DNA of 64,000 nt. Origin: Sclerurus mexicanus (taxonomy: Eukaryota > Chordata > Aves > Passeriformes > Furnariidae). The notes under the pieces were generated by a model. The model was not told the origin of the DNA. It did not search any database and saw only the letters and a program-made list of their open reading frames with translations. A program made the position numbers and the translations under genes. Location: contig VWZF01007082.1 in assembly GCA_013396755.1 (NCBI GenBank), positions 641,038-705,037 on the forward strand. Direction: 5' to 3'. Shown here in pieces: positions 1 to 14,589 of the stretch (position 1 is the stretch's first letter; the number at the start of each line of letters is the position of its first letter).

Positions 1-2387
1 ATTCCTGACAGAAGAAACGAAGACAGGCAGCATATAGATGAAGTAATTTTATTATAAAACATTGTCTGCCTGGAAAACTGTACAACTGGTTTGGTGAGTT
101 TTTTAGATAAAAATTCAATGTCCATATTAAAAAAACAAAAAAAAATCAGAATTTCTAGTTCACTGTTTTAGGACTAGAGGATTCTGACAGCTCTAAGTCA
201 AGATAGAATGTATGAGCTCTTTCTTACTACATTACAGAAAATCAATGAATGTAGTTTTGAAACATTCACTGTATATTCTGAAAACTTAAGTAGAAAGTAC
301 AATTGAACAAAAAAAAAAACCCTATGAAACAACCCCACCAGTGTCAGCATGCAGCAACACAAGGCTAAGCAAAGATCTTCCTCCTGCAATTGAAATTAAA
401 TAATCTCTCCCCTTTACTGGTGAGCCTCATATTAAAAAAGAATTGACTCATTTTATCTGTGAGTAAAAATGCTGAGGAGACTGACCTATACTATACAAGT
501 CTCAGTTACTCACTTCTGAATCCTAATATGGGCTGAAGGAGACACAATTAGTATAAAATTCAGATTTATTTCTTTTTAATTATACAGGCCATAAAATCCA
601 TTGCTTTCAGGCACACTTTTACAAAGCACAAATGAAGTTCCACCACTGCATCTCTCTTACAGTTCTTTTTCCTTAGTATCCTTGGTATCGCTGGCTAAGC
701 TACAAAAGCTTAATTTTCAGTAAGTTCTACAACAATTGCCATTTCTTCTGGAAAAGAGCTCTATAGTCTTAGTCCAGTTAGAATAATTATTATGTAAATC
801 CCTCAACTCCGCATGGTTACCCAACCTTAGAACTCATTACAGTTTCATTAAAAACACAGTTGCTCCATCTTCTCTTTAGATACTTTGAAATTTAATCATT
901 ACCATGGACTAGGGGATAATGCTGCAACACGAACATTATATTCATCAAAAAGCTTTTGTGCTGGTGCACAGGATTCCTTCATGCTTAATTTGTTATTAAT
1001 TATAGTTTAGATTATATTCACTGTTGTGGGTTTTTTTTAAAAACACACAACAAAATTTCCTTACTTGAAAAATCAGCCTGCATCATCTTCCAAGTAATTC
1101 CCACTCTGCTCACACATTTTACTAAAAATATTAATAGAGACAAGCAGAAAGTAATTACTCTTCATGGAGACTGGAGTGTCAGACTACTATTTTTATTAAT
1201 TTTTTTAGTGAAACATGGAAAAGTTCAGAGGGCAGACCACTTGAAATGACACAACATTAGCACCTATAGTAGTTACTTTTCTCAGGATGCACGGGTGCTG
1301 AAGAGAGGGAAGCAAGAGGGATGCAAGACTGACAGGATGAAATGCAATACTAGAATATTGTGCCTTGACTTATAGCGGTAAGAAATAGGGAGTAGTCTAA
1401 ACAAACAGGAAGCACTTCCAAGATAGGTAAGCACAAAAGTGAACTGCAAAGACATCTAAAATGTAGGAAGTTATAATTTAGTTCTTTGATGCTATTTAGA
1501 CCTGGAGAAGTTCCAGGTTTCATTATTTTATAGGTTATTACTGATTATAACATTATTGCACACAACAATAGCTATATCTCAAAGGTAAATAAGGAGTGGG
1601 TGATGCAAACAAACGTTCAAACTAAAACTGGTGACTTGATACATTGTTTAAAAATGGAGAACATTGTAATTAGGCAGACTTGACAAAAAAGATGAACAAC
1701 AGTTTCATTCTGTGGACATGAATTCTGCTGAACTAATCAATGCAATCAAATGCTTATAAAGTCTTCACACAGGAGCTGCACACAGCAATTTCCCAGGTTC
1801 CCAGGAGAGAAGCAGGGGAATTTCCCCTTAATAATAAGGGAAACATAAAAAGATTTGGAAGAACCAAAAAAAAAGGGGTGTGTTTCTATTATTTACTTCA
1901 CTGTCACCCAGGCAAATACAATGATGGACTTGACCTACCACCTAGGTGAAACCCCCACAACAGCTTCATCTGTTATAACCCCTTTTGTTGTTCCAGATAA
2001 ATGAACAAGATACCACAAAAGGTATCAAAACCCATTACCACAACAAACTGAAGAAGAATAAAGCAACCACTGCACGTTCACTGCAGAAAGCTGAAAGCAA
2101 GCCAAGTCTGGAGTTTATATAATGAACTTCTACAAAACTTCACAGCAAGGGTGTTTTTCAGGCAACACAAATATGCTGAAGACTGAGGGAAAAAGGAAGA
2201 GGGAGGAAAGCAGAATGATCCATTCAGTGCCTTTTGCAAGAAAAAAGCCTGTACTTGTACTGAAGGATAACTCAAAACACATCCAAGCTAAGCTGTGCAA
2301 TGAGGGTGTGAATGCAAAAAAACTCTATCACTGCTAAGAGTGACAGAATTAAGGCTGAAAATAAAGCATTCAAAAAAGAAAACCAAG

Positions 2388-2419
2388 ATATACACACACG
2401 CGCACACACACAAATATAT
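2388..2419. repeat. short (CA)n / (TA)n microsatellite
   Basis: A run of alternating CA dinucleotides with a CGCG interruption passes directly into TA repeats. It is a simple sequence repeat of about 32 bp with no sign of function. Confidence 0.85.
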
Positions 2420-5400
2420 AATATTCTTTTCTTCAGCAGAAAAAATTAGGGCCTGCAGAACAATTGCTTGATACGTGATCAGTACATTCATATCCGTACA
2501 TGGTGTAGCAATAAGCATACCAAAAGTAGTTCTCTCAGTAACTTAGTGAAGCATGTTTTTGCATTAACCATTCAATTCAAATCTCCTCCTCCTCTAATTT
2601 TCTCTAAGAGATTCAATAAAGTGGCTTCATTGGAAATATGCCATCCAGAACAACAACTAAAAAAGGATATAGTAAAAATGAACTACAATTGCAGTGCAGA
2701 GGCTGATGTGACCTTTTAGTGCAAAGCATGAGAAGATAACTGACACATCCATTTTGAAGCGATAACAAAGCAATCTCCAGCATATTAGTAGCCACCTTGA
2801 CTGCTATAAAAGACCTATCAGATGTGAAACAAACATTTCATTGAGATCTCCCTGAGAGCGTCTTCAGAAGTGATTGATATGAACAAAGCTTCCTAACCCA
2901 CATAGTGAATAGTTAAAACCAGTGGTGCAAGTCTTCAAGTTATAGTTGGGGGGGAGGGTTGGAAACAAGTATGAATTCCTCTTCCACTAAATCTGTTAGA
3001 CTTCAGTGTTTAACAGGAAGCTTGATCTGTTTAGAACTGGCTCCTACAGATCCTAACAGCTACTTTATAAGAGATCATTTTGCAAGTCCTGACTTTTATT
3101 TTCTTACGGAATTAACTGACTGCAACTGGTTATTTACCTTCTAAAGTCACTATTCTTCACTTATGATGGCATTGATATTTCCACCACACCACTCTTCACT
3201 GTCACAGATTGGAAACCACCAAGGGAATAAGCAGTAGTGATGGTAAAATCCATTCTACCACTAAGGTCATTTAAGTTCTCAAAAATAAAAGAATTACACA
3301 CTTTGCCTCTTCTGGAATACTACAAAATCATTATGTGACAATTAAAATGACACAATAATAAGGGAGAAAGGAAAAAAGTAATTAGATGCTGGTTTCTGAT
3401 ACAATGCTAACAACCTTTTAGACTTGGAAAGCTTCTGAAATATCAGTTCTCATCAACCCAAAAAGTGATTTTGTAATTATTCTGGTAATTTGCTGGTTGT
3501 CTAACACTCAACATGCCTCTGAGTTCACTAACCTTCAAGTTCCAGCATCAGCAAAAGCCTCACAAGTTTAGTAACCCAGTTTTTGCAAGAGCAGGATGCT
3601 CAACAGCTGTCTCAGCTACCAAGTTAAAATGATCCAATGCTCATTAGAGAAGAAGGTGAAATTACCACAAGTATTACTATGTATCCTCTTGGTTAGGGAC
3701 AAAAAGGACTGACAGAAAACCTAGCTTTCCTCTCCTTCCCTGGCAGTCTGGATATTCTCAAAAAAAGTGAAATTTATCAGTCTCTATCCCTCCAGATGAT
3801 AAGAGATATTAAATATTGCCTACACTTTGCCCTGTCTTCCTGAGAAGACAACAGTCTATGAACCCAAATAGAAAGAAACACTTCCATAAAGGTCTGGGCT
3901 AAATATCTAAAGCTCTGGAGAAACACAAGGCTGAGGACTCATCTCCCTCCTCAGCATTTCTTATGGTTAGCTCTAAGCAATTGCTGCAGATCCCCATCCA
4001 AGGCACTAATTCTCACCAAGCACTGTATATGGTGCCCCTACCCATGACGGTGTGCTGTACCATGCACTAGAGGGTTTAGCATCTAGAAGCATCCAGTTCT
4101 TTCAGATCAAGACCTCAATAACACCTTAAAGACCAGCAGGAAAAGCCACATTAGGCTGTCTTCGAGAGACATTAAGAAAGCATTTGCCTGGCACACACAA
4201 AGAGCAAAGTCAGACTAAACGATGTAACAGCCTCTCCTGGACTCAGCCCTGTGTAAAAGAAGCTTTATCTCAGAGGGGCTGAGTGACTAATTAATTTGTG
4301 CTTTCAAAAACCCTTCAGAAGCTTGGAAGAATGATGCTACTCTGCTTGCAAAGCATTCATTCTTCTTCAGTTAATCTAACTCAGATTAATTTTCCCTCAG
4401 CATGTATAAGTGTATCCCCCAGTAAGATACACTGAATAAAGCATGGAAGTTGAAGACGCTTTGCAGTTCAAGGCTGATGTTTGTGTCTGTTGCTTCAATA
4501 CACTTCTCATATTCTGTATATGCAAGGCTGACTGAAAAATTAAGGAATTAGACTAATGAGTCAAGCAGGTTTGCCCTTTGTTCTTCTCTATTGCCCTCAG
4601 CAAGACAGAAGGTTGGGAACAATACCTGCCTACTCATCTGTGATCACGTACAACAAAAAAGGGAACTAGGTACATCTGCAAGGCCTAATTTCCTTTCATG
4701 TTACCAGGAGATCCGGGCTTGCTCTAAATTAGGGCAAAATAAAACATCATACCATGCCTCCTGCTTAAAACCAGGGTCTGCCTCCAAATAGGTACTTCAG
4801 GAAGAGTACTAAACCCTGAAAAACAACCATCCCAAATACCAGGATACTAACCCAGACACCTGGAACAAACCATTCCAAAGCAGTGCTAACAAGGATCACA
4901 ACTTGCCAGCCTGGAGACCAGTCAGACACTCTCCATCAACACTTACTTGCTGAAATGAACAATATAAGAAAAATTTATCCTGCTATATCACAAGCCTTAA
5001 ACAGGAATGCAGGGACCAAACACACAAATCCCACCACACCAAATAGACAAGTGGGAGGCAAGCAAAGCTACCATGTTGTTCTCTGGGACAGTACTGTAAT
5101 TAGAAGACAGCCTGACCTTAAATCAGTCTTAGCACTTTTACTTTTTAGCTAATCTTCAAAAGATACGATTCTCTTTGCACAACAATCATCAAAACAGGTC
5201 CATCCACAACCAAATCATGCCGTATGTCAGAATACCTACGGCAAGATCTGAGAGCACAAGACATAAACACTATTTAAACAGTTATAAAGATACAATTCTA
5301 GTAAGTTATATTATCTTCATGTTTATTTTGTTAGAAAATAATAAGTTTCTATAGTGACTTTAATATACTTCCCCCAAGCTCAGCTTGAATGAAAGTGAGT

Positions 5401-6682
5401 TCTTTTTAAAAGGCACAAAAAAAAACTACTGCAAAATGGTAATAATTTCCTAAATAAATTACTTCCAATAATTTCCATATATATGAAGGAAATTACGTTT
5501 ATCAAAAATTGCATTTTAAATTTATCAAAAGGAAACACTGCTTCAAATTAAGGTGTGGACACAATCACTGCCGAGTCCCCAATTATTCCAAGACTACAAC
5601 CCTGGTAGACTAATGTATCAGAGCAAAGCTTTTATTTGCAGATTGGAAGAGGGGGAACAAGTTTCTCTGTAGTTTAGCTCAGTCAGTTGCTCAGTGTTCA
5701 ACAAATCAGTTGCTAAACTGAATCAGTCAGATAAACCAAAACGGAAGATGACCTCATAGCTCCTGCAGTAGTGAGAAGACACAAGCAGCTAAATATAAAA
5801 AATGTATTTAACACATCATAGCAAGCTTAGTTCTTTGCTGTTTCACAATAATATCAAACCCACTTGCAGACCATTTGTTTTCACCTTTGGTTCTAAACCC
5901 ACCCCAATATTGTTGGGGATCCGTAGCTGTACGCTGGGATCTGCTGACAGAAGTGGTGCTGTGCTGCATGGGGCACCAGCCTGGGATCACACCACCAGGA
6001 CAGGCTGCACTTCACTGGCCTCTTCTCCCTCTTCCCATCATTCCTCCATCTTGTATCTTCTGTTACATGCAGGATATGAATCATAGCTGCAATTCCCACA
6101 GTGCACCTTGAAATAATGAGGGTTTAGTGCAGGAGCACTCTTCCTTTATCCTTCCCAAGGCCTCTCATCCTGATTGCAACCCCCCACCTTTCCCAGTGTG
6201 AGGATTTATTTATTTGAATCACAAACAAATAAGGAACATCTACAGAGTACTGGTTCTTCCAGCTGCTCCTCAGAGACACCTCTACTGCCAATGTATTCAA
6301 TTTGGTGTTAATAAACCATAATGAGTCAGCAGAAATCAGTTCTATCTCAACCATATTCCCCTAAGGGCACCAACAGATGTTCAAAGGGAAGATCAGCAGC
6401 AGCACACTTACAATTGCTTCCATGTTATTTTAACCTCACTTGTCTTTTCAGCTTTTAATTGTCTATGTTATAAAGAGGGGATAGAAGAAACAGATCTTTT
6501 TGATTAATATAGTTTACTCCTGCAGTTGATAAATATCTAGAAAATCCCATTCATGCTTGCATGGAAAGACACACATAATATTGCTTTACCACCTGAAACG
6601 TCATTTGAATCAGTTGGTCTCCTATTTGCTATACAACACAGCACAATAGAGCTCAAGGGGTTTTGTCCACATTTGCATATCC

Positions 6683-6760
6683 ATGTGGTTCAGTGGTGGA
6701 CTTGGCAGTGCTAAGTTAGCAGTTAAAGGTCTCTTCTAACCTAAATGATTCAATGAATTC
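6683..6760 (+). mobile_element. CR1 LINE, 3'-terminal fragment
   Basis: The stretch from tgtggttcagtggtggactt through the cttctaacctaaatgattca end is the well-known 3' terminus of avian CR1 elements. There the consensus ends in a tandem of gattctat octamers. The copy is on the plus strand, heavily 5'-truncated as usual for CR1, and somewhat diverged. It is followed directly by a second CR1-like piece in the same orientation. Confidence 0.8.
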
Positions 6761-6764
6761 CTGG

Positions 6765-7260
6765 AGTAGAGAGCTGAAAGTCCCCCTTGGCAGAGCTCTT
6801 GCACAAGCACATATGAAATATTACACTCAGCTCTGGACACCTCATTACCAGAAAGGTAACACATTAGACAGTTATTAGAGAAGCAACAAAAATGATAAGT
6901 GAAGATTGAAGAGTTATTACACCAAGACATTAAAAGCTAACTGCATAAAAGTTGGCTAAGGAACAAATTTCTGGGGAACACAGTAACAACCTGTAAATAT
7001 CTGAAGGAAGTGTATGAAGGATATGTATGACAATAAGGAAAATGAATTATTTAGGATGGCAAAAACTAGATACAACTAGGAATAAAAAGATGAAATTAAG
7101 AAAGGTCTGAGTCCAGATAAAAAAGAAGGGCAGTAGAAGGCAGGTTTTGAGAAGCCTATTGCTTGGATGACTTAATAGGTCTTTTGTATCTCTACCTCCT
7201 GTAACTCCATGATAATAACGATGGAGCAAAAGAAAGGATTGAAACTATGAAATCCAATTA
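6765..7260 (+). mobile_element. Older CR1-like LINE fragment
   Basis: Phrases such as actcagctctggacacctca, a following attaccagaaaggtaacac, gagaagcaacaaaaatgata and ctgtaaatatctgaaggaag resemble the 3' coding and UTR part of older amniote CR1 families. The orientation is plus. It is diverged and open frames are broken. The right limit is a guess from the point where resemblance fades. It directly follows another CR1 3' end, so this may be two insertions side by side. Confidence 0.5.
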
Positions 7261-7534
7261 ATTCTTTGCCAGTAGGCAAACCATCTTTATCAGATATGTT
7301 GGCTTAGCAATAAGCTTAAACTTGGCATGATAGATCCTACCTGTCAGTTATTCAGATGTAGCTTTTTGTAAGGTCTTCAGGGAAGACAAGAGTATTTTTA
7401 TACTTTCATTAAAACACAGGCTACATCCATCAAAGGAGGAAGTTATATTAAAGAGATCTGTGGGATCTTCAGACTAATCTGTGCACCTGACCAGTGCCGT
7501 ATTTAGCATTATCTAATCCATTTTGTGCATCTAA

Positions 7535-7625
7535 CAGACTGCAAATCCTTTGGGGCAGAAATCCCATCCTCTTTCTTTATATCACACAGCGCTGAGTGTG
7601 TTGACAGTGCTTAGGAAATAATAGC
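7535..7625 (+). mobile_element. Ancient L2/CR1-type LINE or MIR 3' tail (relic)
   Basis: The run from gactgcaaatcctttggggc through cacacagcgctgagtgtgtt to gtgcttaggaaataata follows the pattern of the old amniote repeat tail (ctgtaagctcctt-ggggcag ... acagcgcctagcaca ... aataaataat). Divergence is high. I cannot tell L2, L3, MIR or an old CR1 apart by eye. Confidence 0.4.
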
Positions 7626-10600
7626 CAGTTCCAAGGGAGGGAAGAAGTCTGTGCTATCATACACTGTGCAGTATCATTTTCAAGGGATGAACCCTTATAT
7701 TAGTAACAGGAGTCTTCATGTACATTCCAGTAGAAGAGTAACTCCTCTCAGGAAAAAGAACTTTACAAACACAGAAAATACATCAGAATATACACACAGA
7801 AAAAAAAATGAATCATTTGGACAAGTGCAGAAAACAGCAAAAAGGAGTGTCAGAGCATACAAATTACTGAGATATGGAATAAATTAAATACTAAGACTAA
7901 AATTTAGCACTCGTGAGGAGTGCTTTAAAGACACATACAGACAATTCGCCTGCATAGTGATACCATCTTTAAAAGCACAGTCAGGCATCACTTCTCAAAA
8001 AACAATTTATCACTAGAGGTATATTTAAAACAATCCAGATCAGTGTACTTTTCTGTTTCCTGTGCAAATGTCTCATTCACAGCTCTCACTATTTATTGAC
8101 ACTATTTTGGCTCATGTGACTCTTGTAGAAGCAGGTTTCATGTAAGGAGCCAACAAGTCTGCTCTCTGTTTTAGTATCTGCCAAAATTAATTTTTGAAAG
8201 AGCATATACGGACATACATAGCTATACAATGCTATGTTGCCCTTTAAGGTGTTCTAAATTAAAATATAAGCAACAGCCTAATTATAAGATCAATGGCAGC
8301 AAGTTATTGCTGGCAGCCTGCATGACACACCTGGACAGTCCTCTGGCAAACTCCTCTTTTTAATATTTAATATTTCACACACATATTAATATATTACAGA
8401 CTCACAAATTCCAGCTTGGAATCATATACCCCTAATAACTCTACTTCTACCATCCTGAACTTTTGCTTTTAGGCAAAGATGCTTCCTGTGCTGCTCTTAG
8501 ATGAACTTTCTTCTGAGAGGTAATGCCAGCATCAAATGAAATACTGATAGCCAAGGAAGAGACATGTTTTACAGAGATGCTCTGTTTTTTAAATGATCCC
8601 AGTTAAGCATATGAAGCATCTGTTGTGTGCTCCCTGTAGGCAAAATAGATATTCAGGAAAGTAATTTACATTAAAGTAGTACAGTGAGGGAGATGAACAC
8701 TCCTACCTCATTTGCCACAGCCTTCAAATGCTGTGTGCATTTACAGAGTTGCTAACTTCAGAAACAGTTGCACTGTAGCTTCTCTTTCCAAAGATAAATT
8801 AGATAGAAGAACTTAAAAACACATATTCAGAAAACTGCATTTCTCTGGCTCAGTTTTGCAGTCTTCAATAAGCAAATCAAATGAACCCCAGGTCTTGATA
8901 GATAACTTAGGACTTTTTTTGCTCATAGAAATTTATTTTTCCTGTCAAATTTTCATTTAGTATGAGAACTACTTTTCTTTTTAAAAAAGACTATTGCAAG
9001 ACTTTACTGAGATGGAAAAATACTTCTTTTACTCACTTTTCATCAAACAATTAATGATCCAGATTTTTTTTTAAACTGCTCAGAAAGATAGAAAAAGCAA
9101 CATATAGAAAGTAAGATGCAAAACTTGTATTTATGCTCACTTATGTCATTAAACAGCCTAAATCCTAGTTGAAGCCAACAGGAATTCAGCATTTAGGATG
9201 CCTTATTCCACTGGAAGCCAAGCAAAGGGAGACACTCAAGACACACAACTGTATCCAAGGTTAGTTTGCTGCCAGCTTCACCCCCACAAATGGCAAGCAG
9301 CACTTGCAGGCAGATACATTGTTTGTAACTCCTAAAACTCAGGGGCAAAAATCAACAACAATTATAGATAGATTTTGTAACACTAGTGAGAAATAAGCTC
9401 TAAGTAAAGGAGGATAGGTGAACTATTGTCATCTCAAGTGACTTTGTATTTGTCCATATCACTTTTAGCATACTGTTCTACAGCAACATGTAAGGGTGTA
9501 TTTCAACAAATCCCCCCAAAAAACCCAAAATTGGGACTGCATTGGAAAAGCCTATCCTTGCAAGATTCCCATAAATTATTTTATTCTTTCTTTAGAAATC
9601 AGTTAAAGACCCAAAGAGAATCATCAGTGTCTGAATGTTCTTTATCAGGTGAAAGAAGGGGCAAAAAACTTGCAGAGAGGGAAGGGGGGTGAGGAAAAGA
9701 GAAGTGGCAGCAACCATGCAAGGTGTTACATACTAGAGTAAATATACAATTGAAAACCTCTCCCTATAAAGGCCAATATTATTCTGTTGCTTTCAATTTC
9801 CAACTTTTTAGAATTAAACAAGGAAATGGAACATTGCTCGGGGCTCTCTGGTTTGGAGTTCAAAGTACATCCCTGCACTCACCACACAGGAAATGTCTGA
9901 AAACCAATGTGCAACAGCTGCATTCCACATGAACTCATGGTACAAGGGTGTGGTGACAAGCAGCATGGAAAAAGAGATGCTATCTCTTCTGTTAGTACAT
10001 ACAGGTTCTTGCAAAAAGTAGAAGACAATTCATAGACAAAAGGAAAACAATGAGCACCACACAGTGCCTACAAATGCCCCACTAACTCTACTGTTTTGAC
10101 AGCCCTAGAAACCCTCTGCTCACAATTTAGCCCTTCCAAGTTCTGAGCTACCACACCATCTTCATTATTAAAATGACAAAAAACCAAAGATTACTTAAAA
10201 TTTCAATTTAGTCTTCTGGGCAAAGCCAATCAATACAGATAAGCATTTTCTACAATATTTTGCAGCACTTCAAACTTATTGTGATGATCAAACCTTTAGC
10301 TTAACTATAACTTTATAATTGAATGCCTTGTTTGCACCTATGCCAAGATAATTTATAAGAGAGATTCATTATTGTGCATAATATGGACTCTCCACAAACT
10401 CCTCCTCAAAAGCATTTTACTCATAAAATCTTTCAAGGTAAATTTAATTACAGTCTGAATTACAGATATTCTGTAAATAGTTTCACAGATTTAATCTTTT
10501 CCATATCTGGCAGCAAAAGCAGCAAATCAACTTTTGGAACTTTTTGGAATTTTCACACAAAACTATCCACTTGGGTAAACTATGAGTGAGGGCTGTCTTC

Positions 10601-13600
10601 ACATCAGCTTCCATGTGAACTTCGTTTTGCATTGTAGTCCTGAGGAATGAACCTAGTTGAAATGGGGACTGTGACACAGTAACCTGCTTACTACGGGTTT
10701 TCATAACAGACTACCAGACTCTTTCTGTATCACCCTCTAATATTTTCAACCCATTCATACCTAATTCCCTCATTTCATCCTGATTCTAGAAGGTCCATAC
10801 AAATCTATGGTTTAGTGTTTCAGGGGGTCATACTGTCATTGAGGGCTGATTTTTTTTCCTAAACTGATCTTCGCAGATCATTTCCAGTTGTGTTCACAGC
10901 GCAATCCTCAAAACTGCAATACAAAAATAGAAATCCTGGTTTCTATGACCTGGTAGAAAACTTCCTGTATGTCAGAGGTCCATAAGTACGCCTACGGAAG
11001 CATCTCCTGAAGACCCCTGTTTCCCTTGGGAAAAGCACATTGGAAACAGCCAAATGCATAAAATTAGGTTCTGGGCAAAAAAACCCCAAAAACCAAAAAC
11101 AAAACAACCCTAAACAATTTTGCATGGTATTGCTGCATCCACAGTTGCACTCTGAACAGACAACACTACTTACATGTATACAGACAGGGATGTGGATGCA
11201 TGTTACGAGGATTCTATGATGATATATGCTTCCCAGTAGCCACGTGTTATAATACAAATTTGGCTTCATATTCCTATCCTTGTCCAGTCTCAATGTAAAC
11301 TGCAGGCACTAGGGCACAGCAGGGTAGGCATTTTGGATGTGCTAGACTAACATGTACATACAAACAAGTACACTTAGAGTGGCATTTTAAGAATAGTCAC
11401 CTAAGTTGATTTCTGTCCACCTAAATAACTTTTCTAGGTGAAAGACAAAGATGTGTCCCAGCATACACAGACCAAACAAACCATACAGAGCAAAACACAG
11501 CATACTCAAAACTCAACAGACAAAAAAATGCTTGATGAGAAGGTCTTTTGTTAAGGACTTAACTCATGACACGTCACATAAACCCATGGGAAGAGAAATT
11601 GCTGACTGCAAGGCTTTGGGGATCTAGAGCACACAGGCTCTAGATCCTGCCCAACATTTTGAAATTCTCTCACATGACATTTTTAAGATAGTTGGGTGAT
11701 GATGACAACTTTTGTGAACTATTCTCGTTCTTTCCTTAGCTACCATTTTAATTGTGTAAAGAAAAGTTTTCAAAACCTGTGTTCATTAAAATTGTTCATG
11801 TTTCATCTTATACCAAGCATTCTTCTCCAAAATTAAAACAAGAGAGAAGTCCAGAGAACAATGTAGTCCAGCTGAAAGTCTGGTGGCAGATTTTCCCATC
11901 TTCTTTACAGCAGAACTAGTACAGTGTACTTGCTTTAAAAAAGGAAAAAGAACACTTCAGTACAATCAACTATGCAATTCACATTTGCCTTTTTTTGCCA
12001 AAAAAAGGCTCAACACTAGAACTGTAATGAAAATGGCTGCACACCTCAACATAACAATCATATTCTGAAACACTAATTTGCCTTTAACATTTGTATTGAT
12101 TCTCACAGATAATATCTCCCCTTAAAACATATTTCACATCATCTTCCTCCATCGATCAGAAGTGTTATATAAATGTTTCGATCAATTCAATGAGGCTTTT
12201 AGCTACACATTCGCATTCTGCAATTTTGCGGAGCTCCAAAGCACACAGGTAGTGCATGTTAAGTAAGAAGACTTCACGTTCTTGTCACAGCTTGTTTTCT
12301 TCTATATATCTACTCCCTTACTAAGATCATGCTATGCTGGATTTACCAGCAACAATCAGCTCTTCTTCTACACAATAATTAATGTCTTCTAAAGGACAGT
12401 AAGTGCATCAAAAAGGAAGATTTTACTCAATACGTATTTTATATATTTGGTAAATTACTGATATTTTTAGGTTCCCCACTGATGCAGATGCAAACACTTT
12501 TTCATCCTAGCACATTGTCACTGAGTTCTAGTTCAAATGCAGTAAGTCTGACACTGTATCTGCATCATACATTGCATGGGCATAACAAGATAGAGGAGAG
12601 CAATAACACTCATGAAAATTGAAGTTGCATTTGTAATACAGATGCTAGAATTAAAAGTTTGTATTAAGGTAAGTAGTCAAGAGACAGACACTTGAGGGCT
12701 ATTAAAATAATTAACAATATATATCACTTTAATGGATTACAAAGATGATAGTCTAAATTCAGCACACATTACAGCATCCTGCTGATTCCATTTCACTATT
12801 CCAATGAACCTAAACCCTGACTTTCAGGAAGCGAGCCTAAGAGAGAATTCAAGTGCCATGCTTATAACGCAGTGCTAATTCTCATGCAGAGTTCCCATCA
12901 AGGTATAAAATACCACTGCAGATTGAGCTGTAACTGTAGGAAAGGAAAGTAACCAACACTCCTTTTTCTAGACTACCGACCACTCAGAAATCTGACATAA
13001 TCAAATTCATCCTGAAAATGGAAATCAAGACATGGAAGGGCCTGCCTTTCCTTAGCAATTACTTGAAGCATTCAACTGTCCTTCTGAAACTAAGCATGGC
13101 TCTTAGGAAACAAACTCTCTTAGCTACTTCCAATCCCACAAGCAACAAAAGAAAATGGTACTTCTACATCTGTTAGTAAAAAATTATCACAACAGAAGGC
13201 TAATCCTGTGCACACAGTGGCTACACAGAAACAAATCTACAGCAGTGTCAGTGTACCCGCTTGTCTTCACCCTGTACTGATATTTGAGGAAACGTGTTCT
13301 CTATTAGAGAGCACTTCATGTAGCTCAATCACTCATTACTCTGCAGGCATTTCAAAATTTCGCTTCATTCCATGTTGCAGCACCCCAGCAGTGGTCAGAT
13401 ATGATAATTCAGTTTCAAGGCAGCATTCTGATGTCTTCAAGTTAGGTCAGACAATGCCCAGACTTGTCTGGTCACTGTCTCAAGGAACATTAATTCTCTC
13501 AAAATATCTGTTTACAAATGAGAAAGTGGATCCATCCATCACAGGAAATCTGGTGCCAGGGCAAGAAGTGCTAGAGGCTCACTGTGACCTCTCTACTTCT

Positions 13601-14589
13601 CCACCACTTCAGTCTGACGAAACCAGTGTTCAATATCACTCTGAAACTAGCCATGCATGGTCCTGAACATGGATATCCAGTTTCCCAGACCACTGCATTT
13701 GCCACCTGTTTTACATACTTGTCTTTAGGAAGTTTTAGTCAGAAGTCTCAGTGAAATATTCCGTGATGCTCCAACAAAGCACAAAACTTAGCAAAGCTTC
13801 TGTAAAAAACGTCTTCCGACCAATTCTACTTATTAAACTGCCTGTACGATGCACTTTTCCATTCAGCATCTAAGAGAAAGAAAATGCCTCACACCTCTCA
13901 ATGCAATTTTTGAACAGGTATATAGGAAACGTAGAATATCATTATTCCACTATGCAGTAGTAGAAGTAACACAAAAGGAGTGGTATGTTCATATGATATT
14001 TTAAGGGTTGATTAGTGATGTGATTAACAAGGCTCTGTTCAGTTGCATTGCTTTAGCAGCACACATGAACTCTGTGAGCATACCTGTTTGTGATGCTTTC
14101 CCACGCAATTATGTAAGCTGGTTTTCTCTTTCAGAATTAACACTCAGCGCGCAAACACAACTCAAACAAAATTTTGAGTCTGTGAAGCATCCTCCTCCAT
14201 GTGAAACAGCTCCAGCTCTTCCATACCACACTACTGCTTTAAAAAAATTACCATCAGGAAAGGTGCTGACATAATATCCTAATTTAAATGGTTATTTTTC
14301 CCCTTGTTAAATCCTCAAGTGTTTTGAATACAGCACCAGGGTATAATAGAATGTGAATAAGTAATGAAAGATAAAGATGTGGATTTAAATAAAATATCCC
14401 CTATTACCATTCTTAATTCTTATCTGTTGTTAAGACGACAGCCATCTGGAACATTACAGCAAGGTGCTCATTCAGGAAGAACCCAGACAGAACAAAACGC
14501 AATTCAAAACCCAGAAAAACAGCCTTAAATCAAGTTTTAAGAGGACACCTGGCTACCAAGAAATACTTGCCGGTTTATCTTACTTCAGC

